Origin: Anarhynchus alexandrinus
Taxonomy: Eukaryota; Chordata; Aves; Charadriiformes; Charadriidae
DNA length: 64,000 nucleotides
Direction: 5' to 3'
Assembly: GCA_008711295.1 (NCBI GenBank)
Contig: VUYV01000100.1
Location: 2,953,884 to 3,017,883, forward strand
Below are positions 22,601-35,566 of the stretch, one piece after another; position 1 is the stretch's first letter; each line of letters opens with the position of its first letter. The position numbers were made by a program, and so were the translations under genes. The notes beneath the pieces were generated by a model. It was given only the letters and a program-made list of their open reading frames with translations. It was not told the origin of the DNA and made no database searches.

Positions 22601-23970
22601 TTGAACAGAAGTCAGGTTAGAGAAGTGATTGACTGTAACTGTAGTCAGCTATATTACTTATTTCTCTTTCTCATCATCTTGTCTTAGCTTGTAAACGTTT
22701 TTTTCATGGAGCAACTTCCTTCCTGAAATCAATATCAGTGTACAAAAGGCGTGAGCTCGCTCCCATCAGACTGCGAGGAGAGATACCTCGTGACTTTGGT
22801 GAAACCTGGGCTACATCCTATTTCATAGAATGAGTAGCACTTGTGATATTAGTAACGGCAAGTTCAAATTTTAAATAGAAAATAGTATTTAATCAATGTG
22901 ATTCACTTTTCTAAAACAGTGTCGTTGCTAAAGATTTCATCTGGTTAGGCTGCTTTATTGGAGTATCTCAAGTATTACTACATTGTTTTGAAAAAAATGT
23001 ATTGCGAATCTAACCGTAATCTTTAGCATTACCAAGAGCCACATTCTTCATGCAAATTGTGGTATTCCTGTACTAATCACCATTTCAGTCGATGATACGG
23101 TACAGTACATTCTGCCGTCGACGTGCTTGTCACCTCACTGTCACTGCAGAATGACTTTTTTGACTGGTGACTGTGGGCATCTGGGAAGCCCCATCAGTCA
23201 ATCCAAAATTAACCTAGACATCATCAGCAGTCATACCGGAACACGCTACGTAGTTTGTCACTCTGGCATACCATTCTGGAAGTAAAATACTGCCCTTGGC
23301 TATTCCTGTGCAGCTGCGCTGCCGGTGCTCGGGCCGGGGTACGCAGCGCTGTGAGCCCACCTGCCTTCTCAGCTGAATTATTTTGGTAATCACCGGTGGT
23401 TGCTCCAAGTGCCACATCGCAGGCTGTTCCTGCTGGCGAGAAATTAGCCCCAGTGGTCTGCCCCAGTGTAAACCAGTACCTGCAACATGAACCACACCCA
23501 GATCCATCTGCTTGAATCCATCTTTTTCCATCTGCCACCATGCTCTACACTGTCTGTAGGACATTGCTTCAGAATTATGAATCATCCTCTCTAGGCTTTC
23601 GATATCTTACTGTAACAGATGGGCATAACATATATTCCATAATAACCATTCTGGATATAGCTGCCCTTTGTTATATTAATGAGCTAATAAGAAAAGAGCC
23701 AGCTAGCTGACATTACTAAATTACTGACCTTTCAGGTAAAAAAGGCTAAAGTTTAAGTCTGCATTAGTAACACAAGAGAAGGCATACCTGTGAAATAATG
23801 CATTTCCTCTTGGTTTGACTGGAAATCAATACCTGAGGTATAATCCAAATCTTTGTTAGTACCACTAACTATGGCAGAGTAATTCCTAGAGAGAGCAAGT
23901 CTAATGAGCAACACTAAGGCTAAATAAATGGGATGTTCAACAGATATGACATTTTGGCAATACACTAGTC
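19684..23970. other. Non-coding interval with several long unassigned open frames
   Basis: Contains open frames at 19700-20254 (+, 184 codons, interrupted in sense by an ATT-repeat-derived Ile/Tyr run), 20641-20916 (-, 91 codons), 23214-23585 (-, 123 codons) and 23753-23965 (-, 70 codons). None matches a protein I recognise. A local CpG cluster (about 23235-23440) overlaps the 23.2-23.6 kb frames. I do not call genes here. Confidence 0.4.
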
Positions 23971-26900
23971 AACAGAGAGATTTAAATTTATTTGTAGCGA
24001 AGCACAGATGAGTCCACAATAGGAAAGAAGCATCTCTCTGCTGCTTTTTCTGTATCTTAACGGCTTGTCAAGTTTTAAAAGATGTGAATTGCTTTCTGCT
24101 ACACAGTCTAAATTTCACAAAAATTATCCAGGGGCTAGAAAACCATATTGAACATCACAAGGATTCAATATATTGGATTACCCCAAAAAGAAAGCTGAGG
24201 AGTAATTTGATCACTTCCTTACGTGTTTAGACATAGAAAACGTGTGTGTGACAGGAGGCAGCTTCTCTGCCTGGCTAGCCAGAAAGGCATCACAGGACCA
24301 AGTGGCTTAGAAGGTCCAGTTTGACAGTCACATATGAAAAAGGCCAAAATTTCCTTGTGACAGAGGTGTTTAAACATCACTGAGTTCCCTAGGCAGCAGC
24401 ACCGTCACTTGGAGTCTCTAAAATGATGCAAGACGGTTTCAAAAAATCTATAATCCATTTTTTTCCAGTAAAAATTCTGTGTACAAGGCTGCAGACTAGA
24501 TAAGCAGGTTAGGCTGGGCTGGCCCTTGAGTCGGTTAATCCTCCCCACTTATCCTGAATGCAAGCGGAGATTTTCTAGGGTGGCTGTAGGAGCTAAAGCT
24601 GTCCCTTGTCCTGCACAGCTGGCACAGGAGTGTGCTTTATCTGCTCTGTGCAACATGAAGGGGAGAACGGGCTGTGCCTTGGAGAAGTTTCATTCCTGCT
24701 GCTCCCTCAGTATCACAGGTACGGCCACTACTGCTGACATTCAGTAACTCAATACCAAGAGCAGGAAAAAAAAAGAAAAAACAAACAAGAACATGAGGCT
24801 CAGTATGTGCAATGAGTGATCTATAGCTATGACTATTTATAATAATAGATAGCAGGAGAAACAGATTATTTTGGAGCTACGGGGTATTTTTTGTGCAATA
24901 CATTATATGCTAACACCCAGGGGGGCCGAGGCATTTCAGAATCAAAGGGCATGGTGGGTCTCCAGGCCTCTCACTCATTCCATGAGTTTCCATTTGTCTG
25001 GCAGTACTGGCAGCTGCTGGTTCCCCTTGGGCTATCAGGTTTTCTCTTAGACTGGTTGTTTCTCCTGGATGTGAGGAGTGGGGTGTGTGCTGGTATCCAG
25101 ATAGGTGCCCTGAATATAGCGAATGGTTTCCAGTTCTGTTGAGGATGAACATTTCTTCAGTTATTTTGCTGATCTCTTCATTGGTGATGGGATTTCTCCC
25201 ATCCACACCCCTAAACTTTCAAAGGAACCAGTTACTGTATATTCACTTGCTGGTGTATGTAACGCTTCAGTGCTGAAAGTGGCAAAGCTGGTCTGCATTT
25301 TATGTAAGCAAATTATTTTTTAAGACACTTGCCCATCTGACTTCAGAAGACGTAGGACATTGCCAAACTCACAGCTTCCTTGCCTTATATATATTGATGG
25401 CATCTCCATAAGACTCTACATTCTTTGGTACTTGCTTCCATGCAAATACAAAGCCAGCTTGCTCTGAATGTTGAAAACCACAACTAAAATGTGCTTTGGG
25501 TACTTTGGCTGAGGTAAGAACCAAAGTCAATTAATTTATTATTCTTGGTAAGTGACAGAATTCATTCTCATAATTTAACAGATTTTATCTAAACCTTTTA
25601 ATTTGTTTTCTGTAATCTCTTATTTGCTTTCAATTCCACAGTGGCTAATTAAGATTTATAAGCAAATCCAGAAATGAGGCACATTCAGCAGAATTAACTG
25701 ATATAACAATCATAATGCATATTTTTACAATGCAGATTTCTAGTTATGAATATCCCTTAGACTGTGTAATTCCAGGCTGTAAAAAAAAGTGCTTCCCTGC
25801 ATTTATTTAACATTTGTACTAATGGCTCTAAGCACTGTATCATCATTAATAACAATAATCATTAGATACATGAATCATTAAAGGAATCACTTCTGCAGCA
25901 GTTCATGCTGTTCCTTCACCTGTAAAAATCTTTTCTTCAGGGCTCTGAATCTCCCCATGCTTTGCCATTGCTGGCAATTAGCAGTGCTGGCTGATTAAGC
26001 AAACCCAAGACACAGCTTTCGGCTGAGCTGTCAGAGAAAGTCTGCTCTGTGGTAGGAACCTATCGAGTAAGGGACCTTCTTGCTTTGAGATTGCTCTTGA
26101 TGGCACACTTGTAAAGACCTACCTCTTGTAAAGATACTTCAACATCAAATAGCAAAGGGACATACACTGGCAAGACAGCATCTCTCCTTGTATTCAAAGC
26201 ATTTTCTCCTCATAGTTCATTTATTAGGACACAGAAAGAAGCAGTTGATTACTATGACTGATATAATGAAAGAGAAGAAAAAAGCCTATCTGTGCCACTA
26301 TTTCCATTACATGTGTTTGCCATTCTGTAAACGTATTGCGCATGTGCGGCTGGTAGGAGATAATTGATCTTCATTGAGTTTCTAGGTAATAGCTTTCAAA
26401 GTTTCCCCGGAGACACCACTAGCATGATGGATTCATTCATTGAACAACCATGAGACACCTAACATATTTCAATTAAAAAAAATTCCTCCCTCAACCTGCA
26501 GTTCTTCACTCCTCTTGAAAAATCCAATGAAATATCTTTTGATAGAAATAATGTCGTTTCATACACGTACACCTATATGCACACATGCATCCAACCTTTG
26601 ATTCAAGACCACCATTAGTTAAACTATGCTGGACGCTAAAGAAGTATAAGAGCAAGTTTCAGACTTGCTGTAACGATATGTAAATCCAGATCCTGTTTAT
26701 TCCTGCTCTGAATTTGTCTTGAGTACTTCAAGGTTTAGTACTAGTTATTTGTAGGATTAGTTTGGAGATATACCAGTAATGGGAAAGTGTGGTAATGATT
26801 GTTATATCTTACTCTATTTAGGTTTACAGAAGGGAAAAATATAGTTGATATTAACCTTAAAATGTCCAAAGGGACAGGGTTGTTTTGAAGTTGTGATGTG

Positions 26901-29900
26901 GAGGCCAAAAGAGTGTTAGCACGGAAGTATGTCATTCTGAGGGAGCTGAGGATAAAGGCGCCCTGGCAGCATGTGTGAAATTCAGCTGTAGTTTGAAGAC
27001 AACTCTCATAGCAACAAACATTGCAAGACACTGTTATGAGTTTAAAAAGGAACTTCAGTCTAACAAGAAATGATGTTACTATTTCCATACATCCACATTG
27101 ATAGACGTGAACCACGTTAAGCTTTTTTTGCCCTATAGACTCCAACAGATTAAGATCTCAGAACTGGAAAGACTGAGAACCAGAGTCATTTGGGGTACCT
27201 CATTCATTAGCCATATTCAGAAATTTGATCCGTGACTCAGATAAATAGACTTGCCCTGAGGGTCTCAGGCAATGGCAGGGAATGGAGACCCCCCCTCCAG
27301 GCTCAACGCTGCTGTGACCTCCAGAGTAGCACAGCTGTCTCCCTATACCCTCAAAGAGGCAGTGAATGGGTGACACAGTTATGGGTCTGTTGCAAAGTTT
27401 GTACAAAATCTGTAAACAAAATCAAAGCTGACTATTCTGAAAAGGGAATAATTGCCAGATTGAACTGGAAAACAGAATGTTATAATTAATTCACTTGGAT
27501 GACACTTCAGTCTCTATAAGCATGACACAATGACTCTTCATTCAGGAACACGGATGGGATCATGTCTTCCAATTCTTTATCTATTCCACCATAATTGAGC
27601 ATGAATAATGTGCACTGAAAGCCAAATGTCACCCAAACTAATGACATTAAGAATGAACGAATGTCTGTCTGTACAGCTGAACTATTGCTGAACCTGCAGA
27701 CTTATGCAATTCTTGTCACTAAGAAGCCCATCAGCATTGTATAATGACATGCAAATGAGTAAGAACTGTTCTGAATGAGAAATAGTAGACAAAAAAAAAA
27801 AAAAGAAGAAAAAGCACTGCAAATCAAAATATTTATCTAGAAACATCATCTATTTCTGGTGGGGGTACTCAGCCAGATCATTATGCAAGTCGCTTCACAT
27901 ACCTGTGCCTCGCTCCTTATTCCCTTCTTTTTCTGTTTAGGCAAATAATTCTCACCATAACTTAACAAAATACATATACTTAGCTTATTTTTTGATAATG
28001 ATTAGATATTAATGGCTACTAAGGTGAACAAGACTAACTTAAAAATGATAGACTGAGTCAAAATGAATCTTTACATGTTTATATCGACAGAAGAAAATAA
28101 TAGCAGCTAGCAAGACTCCCTGATCTGCCTGTCCCTCCTTGCCTGGTACAAATATTTAAAGACCTCAAACTGCTCCACACAATGAATCCATCATTTCCAT
28201 TTCGAAGGAGGAACTTAAGACACACTAGACAATTCATGTAAAGTCATATGGTCAATCATACATTTCAATAATTTTGTTCAAGCATCATATGCTTTTTAAT
28301 TTCTCTCAACCCCATACACAGCCCTGTGGCTTATGATGCTTGTACACACTGCCTTTTGTATCCACTCATATCCACACACAAATTTATATTTATACTGCAT
28401 TTTCTTCCTCTGCTACGTGTGCATACAGATAATACTTAGGATTGGGCAGAAAGCTACAATTTCATCATGTGAAACGTTTCAAACTTTCAAATACAGAGAC
28501 AGAAAATTAGGGTTATTCATAACCCTAAAAGCTCCTATTTTCAATTAAATATTGAAATGTAGAGTTACAGTAATGTTACTATATAACCTAGCCAATAAAA
28601 ACAACTATGAAAAATCCTTCCAAACCCTTTTAAACCTTTACTGCTTATCCTCCTTATCAATAGGTGTTGATTATTAATTTTAACTAGAGCAGTGAAAGGG
28701 AAAGCGCAGAGCCAAGGCAGCCTGCTATCAGCCTCTTTACACTAATGGCTTGGAAGCTGCTGTTAGTATGCTCATACCCCTTCACTGAAGAATCAAATTA
28801 TTTCAGCCTTCATACAGACAGCATTCAAGTAAATTACTGGAGGTGCCCTCTACCACTTGGTGCATCGCCAATTACCAGATGCCATTACTTTCAAACACAA
28901 TGAAATGTTTTGGTAGCACAAGGTTAAAGAGAAAACCTATTTGGAATGAATGAAAGGGCAGAAAATGTCACATGCAGAAACAGAGAGACAGATTGAATAG
29001 TTACAGCAGAAGTCAGAGGTCCAAAGCGTGGACGAGCTGGTTTCCCCAGTAAGATTGCTGGCTGTGAATTAAATAGGGCATTCACCTGAGATTCAGGAGA
29101 ATCTGCACAGTAAAGGATTTTGAAGTATACGCTAAATGCTTTATGCAGGCTCCTGTGAAGGAGACAAAAGGTTAAGTATTTACTTTTTATGTGATGTTGC
29201 GTTTAAAACATGTCAGAGAAAAACACTTTTAGTAGAAGGTGCTGTGCTGTGTCAGGTCAGCTTTTACATATCTAAATAACGCCCTTTAAACATGGATATC
29301 GCTGGTTTTGGGATTTGGGGTTTTTTTTGGTGAAACAACTACGGCAGTTCAGATTTATGTTCAAATAGTGCAGTCTGTAGGTCAGAATTACCACTGAGGA
29401 GAAGTTTGCCTTCTGTTACTTCATGTTTCCTTATCATAAAAGGCATTTTGCAATCTAAACTGAACTCATTTCAGATTAAAAGCAGTCAAAAAGTCTGGAG
29501 TCCAGTTTCCATTAAAAAGAGTCCCAGCTTGAAGTATAGATGTAAGTCTGGAGCACACAACAATTGCATCTACTGCAAAATGGCCACAGTCTTCAACAGA
29601 ATTAAATTATTACATGTATAGAAAATACTGGTGGTTATGCAGGTACACACATTGCCTATCCAATCAAAGAAACTTCACTGACATAAGAGACTTTCCAAAT
29701 ATGTTCTCCATGATCTGTCCACAAGTGTGAGTAAGCACTAGCAAAATAAAAGTAGCAAACGTGTAGTCAGAAACCAACTGTCCAAATTATTAAAAATAAG
29801 TAAACCAGGATTATCCTATTTCTCTCCACCCACAATACTTGGCTGTAGAACAGCTATAGATTTTTATGTTCTGTTGTTGTTGTTGTCATTTTAGTTGTAC

Positions 29901-32900
29901 TTGTGCCTCTTCCCCAGCACTCCCATCCATTTGTCATTTCATTTTCCTCCAGCTAGTGATTTATTCTTTCCCTTCTGGCTAATAGTGTCTGATTTCAATT
30001 ACTTCACTTCCTTGGAAGTCCAGTTCCTACAATGAATAGAGAAATTGCCATTTGCTTTATTGCCCTGGGCACTTTATTTTAACACAAGCATCCCCCGTAT
30101 CATGGCATCTCAGAAGGGCTTGTGCCTGCTATCTAAAATTCTTAGCTGTACATTTTGCTATTAACAGTCCCCTTTCTGTTTGTTTTCTCCCTTTCAGACT
30201 CCCGAAACCCCTTTAAAAACTCTATTTCCCAAAACAGCTTTCTGTGACACATAAACATGTGAAAACCTTTCCATGTCAATTTAAAAGATGCTGGGACAGT
30301 AGAAATGTAAGACCAGAAGAGAACAAATGAGCTCCAAGAACTTGCCTGCACAGCGGGAGGCGCAGAAACATCCATGGAGTACCTGTTCCCTCTTACTCAC
30401 ACACACCATAAAAAATCTCCCCAAGCTCCTCTAACAACTTTAATCCTTTAATAAAATACCCACAGGCACAACTCAAAAAAAAAAAAAAAGATGGAGAAAG
30501 CAGATGAACCCAAGGACATAAGGACATTGTGAATGCTCCAGGTCCTTTCCCTGGCAGGGAAACTGTCAGACAAAAGAGATCCAAGGCTGTGATCTCGGAG
30601 GAACCACGGAGAAAACCATGAAGACATGAAGCATAGACTGGCCAGCCACGGCCACTCTGAGCTGGAGAAAACTTCCCACCAAGCTCCAGCCACAAAAAGG
30701 ATTTTTCAATCAGTTTCTTTTTCAGGTTCACATTGTAGTTCTAATTGTGTGTATGAAATGTAGTAATTAGAAAACTTCATCAGCTTATGCACTTTATCAT
30801 ATAAAGCCTAATTACCCTGCAGGCAGAGCTGGTCATTATTTATCCCTGTCAGCACTGAAGGTGTATTTTATTAACATACAATTAAATACGAGTCTCTCCT
30901 GGACTAAACTTCAATCCCTTGGTATATATCTGGGAAACCTGTGACCAATGTTGGGAAACGCTCTGTTTTCAGGCTAATTTACTTGACTGAAGAAGAATGT
31001 TCAAGCAATGCCGCAGTCTTACCTACAACGCAAACAATTCACAAGGCTACTTCCGTTCAGAACTAGTTCAGTTTGCAGAAAGGATGAAGGTAAGCTGACT
31101 TTGAACAGCTGAAGTCCTGTACTATCCATCCCCCAGTTTCACCCAGAATGACAGCTCTTCCACCAAGTGACACAACTGGCTATGAGAGAATATTTCACCA
31201 CGGAGAAGCAGATAGAAATATGGAGACACGGTAACTGAGGGTCTCCACTGGAGGTATTCAAAGAACGATGTGAGGCCAGTCCAGCCTTTCTCTCCAGTTA
31301 AATATGTAATGAGGGTATACCTTACCAAGTAAATCCTGCTTCCTAATACAGCGCTTAACCCAGCAAGGTAAGAGCTTGTTTTTTAAGCCTTGTGCCCATG
31401 ACAGTGGCTCTCACAGCTGAAGAAGAGAGAGTCAGGGTAAGTATTCAGTGGCATGAGTGAGTAAAGGAGTGGAAAAAGATTAATATATATGAAAGATCTG
31501 GGATGGGTCTTGTTTTCAAACACACTAACAAGTCTGCCATACGTGCCATCACTGAGCTGACTGACAGCTCTCTCGGTGGCCAGTCTGACAACCTATGAAG
31601 AAACTGAAACAAAAGTACTGCTTTGTATAAAACTGCCCAGGTGTATAAGTAAAAAGGGTTAAAACGGGAGTCAAACATTTCAAAAGCCCAATAATTTGTG
31701 CTTCTAAATCCTTTATATGCATTTGTCAATCTCCCCCAAAAGACATTTCACATTTCTAGAAGCAGATATTTGTATGTGTATAGGTTTGATAAAGCTTTGA
31801 AGGGTGTGGGAGCAGATAATATTTTGGAAGTGGAACTGAAGAAAAATAACATTAAAAATAAAATTATTAACATCATCCCTGCCTTTCTAGAAGGAAGGAG
31901 GAAGGAGGAAGAAGAGAGAAAGCCAGTGCAGTGCAAACTGCGCATGTTGGAATTTCTCTCTCCCCGTGTACTGTAATCAAAGCTACTTGTGCAGAAGGCT
32001 GGGCTTTGTCCCTCTCACGGAGAAGTCGGCGCTTATTGTTAATTATCTACACATTAAAGATAAGCTGTACATGATTAGGACTGAAGCCCAGAATCAAACA
32101 GAAAGTGAAGACTGTCAGTGAGATGCAGAGCTGATATTAAGGGCTAATGAGCTGCCCATCATACCTCTAACCCCCTGCTGTCATTTCCAGCCACTTCCCC
32201 AGTGATGTAAATCAGGAATACTCTACTGAAATCAGGAAAACAGCAGGAGAGTTAAGGCTAGAGTAACGGCATGGAGAACCGTCAGACCTGTCTTTCAAAG
32301 AGCTGTTCTGGAGAGACAGCAACCCTGAACTGCAGCAGGTAAGGTGATAAAGTACAAAACCTTCAACAACCGTAGAGGGAACAAAGGAAACCACAGACAA
32401 AGCACATTTCTCTCTCTGTAAAATTACCAATTTTTTAAACTTGCTATAATATGAAAAAGATCTTTTGAAGTTTGAATTTAAAAAAAAAAAAGGGGGGAAA
32501 AAGATAGCAGCATTTTTTGCCAGTTATTTGCTCCAACTGGATTTTAGCTTGTTTCAAAGTCCTCTCTACAAAACAATTCAGAAGGATGGGGAAAGCACGT
32601 GTAAGTGAACCAGAGCTTTGAACCAAAAATCAAAACCAGAGATATAACAGTTTCCTTCCATATACAGCAATCATTAAAGGGAAAAGAGAGTTTGGTTACT
32701 GGAAGACAGCTGATTTTTGTTTTGCTCAGAGTTGATTTTTTCAAAGAATAAGGACTTGTCCTGTTTGCTAGATCAAAAAAGAGACATCCTATAATAGATC
32801 TTTTCTGTAGCTATTCAAAACCTGAAATCCATTGGAGCCAGTGAGAATTCAAGAGGAAACGACTTCAGTATAAATCTCTGAGTCTTTTCTTTCCATACTC

Positions 32901-34558
32901 CCTGTTGAAATTGCTGGTCATTATATATCATAATTATCTCTAACCTTTGCATAGTTTTTAATCAATTTCGGAGGGGTATCTCTGCCTGTATTTTTAATAG
33001 GGAAGAGAGAGATCATCGTGCATGGGGAAACACCTCTTTAAGTAACCAGGAAAATAAATGCACCTAGCTCGCCATCAGTTAATCGATGGGAATATAATCT
33101 GTAATTGTTGCAGAGAAATTCTAATAATTTCCCTTGTTTCTTTCCATCCTTTATGGAATGGGCAGCTGAACAATCTCACAAGCCCGGAATGTATTAACTA
33201 ATGCCCTTGGAAGCCTGAAGATCTGATGGCTGTGGTGCAGAGAGCTGGGACCATTAGGCCTTATTTTTATACTATATCACATAAACCTACAGAGTTCCTA
33301 TCGCCAGATCACTTCAGCCCCCTGTGCATTTATTTATGCATTAATTATGGGAGCAAAATGGGAGTAAAATATCTCACAAGGGTGCATTGAAACTTAATTC
33401 ACCGGTGCTTATAAAACCATTTGAGACATGCAGATGAAAGCTTATACATTAAGTGTATAAATAGTTATTATTTTCATAACCATTTGCAAGGACGGATTTC
33501 CCACTGCCTCTTCTATTACACTTGTATTTCAGCTGCTTTGCTAATGGTTCTCAGCAGATGCACTCTCAGCCTGGTTGCCTGGTCCCCATGTGTGCCAGGA
33601 GAGACACTTCAATACTGGACATTTTTCCATGGCCACTAGGAGCAGTCCTTTTCTTGATGCATCACATTACTGCCATGGAGTTGGGTGTTTAATGTTATTA
33701 TTGTAATCTTTCTGCCAACCACTGGTTGACAGCAACAAGGGTTGGGTTCAGATTTAAAGGGATCACTAACAAAATGCCAGCTGGAGCATCTGCTCTGAAA
33801 CCCAAACAAAACTTAATTTTCTGCCTTGACGTTCTTAGGCAAGGGAATCAATTGGCTTAACAATATTATCTCAAAGGGAGGAAAGAGAATGAAAAAAAAA
33901 TAATAAAGGAGATAAAGAGAGCAATGCATGACATCTAATTCCTGAAGTACAATGATATCAGGCAACCCTTCCCACCAAGGCAGGCGTTTGCCCAGCCCGG
34001 TGCTTTCACCCTGCAGCAATGCTGCAACTCCAGCTGGCTATATTCACAGCTCTCTTCTTTCTGCAGCTCTCATAGGTGTAGAGAGGTCAGGCTAAAGACA
34101 TTTTTGGGTGCCCACGTTAGGACTGTATTCTAGTCTGCCTGTCTCCCAGGACAAGCACAGGCTCAGGGCAGCTTTAACTCGTTATAATGACAAGTCCGCT
34201 CTCCATGTCCTTCTATTTCCACAACCTTTCTGCTAAGCTAGATGATAAAAATGCCTAAAAGTATTCTTACTCAGTAAAATGTCATAATTTGCAGGGTGGC
34301 GGGAGATCTTGGTATATATTTGTCCGATGGTGGGTTGCATATCACCCCATGCCCTGGCATGTTAATACATTCAGTTAAAGAACAGGAGACAGCAAACGAT
34401 GGACAGAGACAGGTATACATAATCCTTCCTCAGATTGTTTTATCTACCTGAACTTGATTTTGAATCTGTCCTGAGGTTGTTGACCCTTTTCTCATTCTTC
34501 CACACGTTCTCATAAAGTGCCACAACAGCCAAAATAGTATGACCAAGCTTATTCCATA
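23971..34558. other. Long non-coding interval
   Basis: Unique AT-rich sequence. A TTG microsatellite lies at 29872-29886, poly(A) runs at about 27790-27804 and 30475-30490, and a purine-only run (GGAAGGA type) at about 31891-31921. Stretches near 30780-30950 and 32900-33450 are rich in TAAT/ATTA words and lack repeats, resembling conserved regulatory DNA, but conservation cannot be judged from one sequence. Random-looking open frames only. Confidence 0.5.
29872..29886. repeat. TTG microsatellite
   Basis: Five TGT/TTG trinucleotide units. Confidence 0.9.
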
Positions 34559-35566
34559 TCACAGAATCATAGAATGGTTTGGGTTGGAAGGGACCTTAAA
34601 GATCATGTAGTTCCAACCCCCCTGCCGTGGCCACAGACACCTCCTACTAGACCAGGTTGCTCAAAGCCCCATCCAGCCTGGCCTTGAACACTTCCAGGGA
34701 TGAAGCCTCCACAACTTCTCTGGGCAGCCTGTTCCAGTGTCTCACCACAGTGACAGTAAAGAATTTCTTCCTAATNAATGGGGCCTGCACAACTTCTCTG
34801 GGCAGCCTGTTCCAGTGTCTCACCACAGTGACAGTAAAGAATTTCTTCCTAATACCTGATCTAAATCTTCCCTCTTTCAGTTTAAAACCGTTACTTCTTG
34901 TCCTATCGCCACACTCCCTGATAAAGAGTCCCTCCCCATCTTTCCTCTAGGCCTTCTTTAGGTACTGGAAAGCTGCCATAAGGTCTCCCTAGACCCTTCT
35001 CTTGTCCAGGCTGAACAGCCCCAACTCTCTCAGCCTGTCCTCATAGGAGAGGTGCTCCAGCCCTCTGATCATCCTCGTGGCTCTCCTCTGGACTCAATCC
35101 AACATGTCCATGTCCTTGTTATGCTGGAGGCCCCAGAGCTGGATGGGGTCCCATGAAAACAGAGTAGAGGGGCAGAATCCCCTCCCTTGACCTGCTGGCT
35201 ATGCTTCTTTTGATGCAGCCCAGAATGCAGTTGTGTTTCTGGGCTGTGAGCGCACATTGCTGGCTCTTGTTGAGCTTCTCATCAACCAACACTCTCAAGT
35301 CCTTCTCCTCAGGGCTGCTCTCAATCCATTCTCCGCCCAGCCTGTATTTGTGCTTGGGATTGCCCCAACCCATCTTGCACTTGACCTTGTTGAATTTCAT
35401 GAGGTTTGCACAGGCCCACCTCTCAAGCCTGTCCAGGTCCCCCTGGATGGCATCCCTTCTGCCCAGTGTGTGGACCACTCCACACAGCTTGATGTCTTTG
35501 GCAAACTTGCTGGGGGTGCAGTCAATCCCACTGTCCATGTTGCCACCAACGATATGGTACCCCAAG
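34559..35566 (-). mobile_element. CR1 LINE, 3' portion of ORF2 plus 3' UTR, 5' truncated
   Basis: Minus-strand CR1: its 3' end is at the left, with the octamer-type tail (CAGAATCATAGAATGG at 34562) followed by GGGTTGGAAGGGACCTTAAA. The minus frame over 35119-35565 keeps C-terminal CR1 reverse-transcriptase/ORF2 words such as DLDRLERWACANLMKFN, NPKHKYRLGGEWIESSP, KDLRVLVDEKLN and NCILGCIKRS. The reading frame degrades by frameshift near 35170, and the copy is truncated near 35566, so it is inactive. It is less diverged than the 6.6-kb copy and thus younger. An N-flanked duplication lies inside it (34700-34853). Confidence 0.95.
34700..34853. repeat. N-flanked duplication inside CR1, probable assembly artefact
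   Basis: Bases 34700-34775 recur at 34778-34853 with a few substitutions near the left end; a single N at 34776 separates them. CR1 copies elsewhere do not carry this duplication, so it is most likely an unmerged contig overlap, as at 1925. Confidence 0.88.

Noticed and set aside
31200..31320. Weak similarity to CR1 body (CTGGAGGTATTCAAAGAACG)
   Set aside because: Only about 20 bases match and no CR1 tail follows; not enough to call an insertion.
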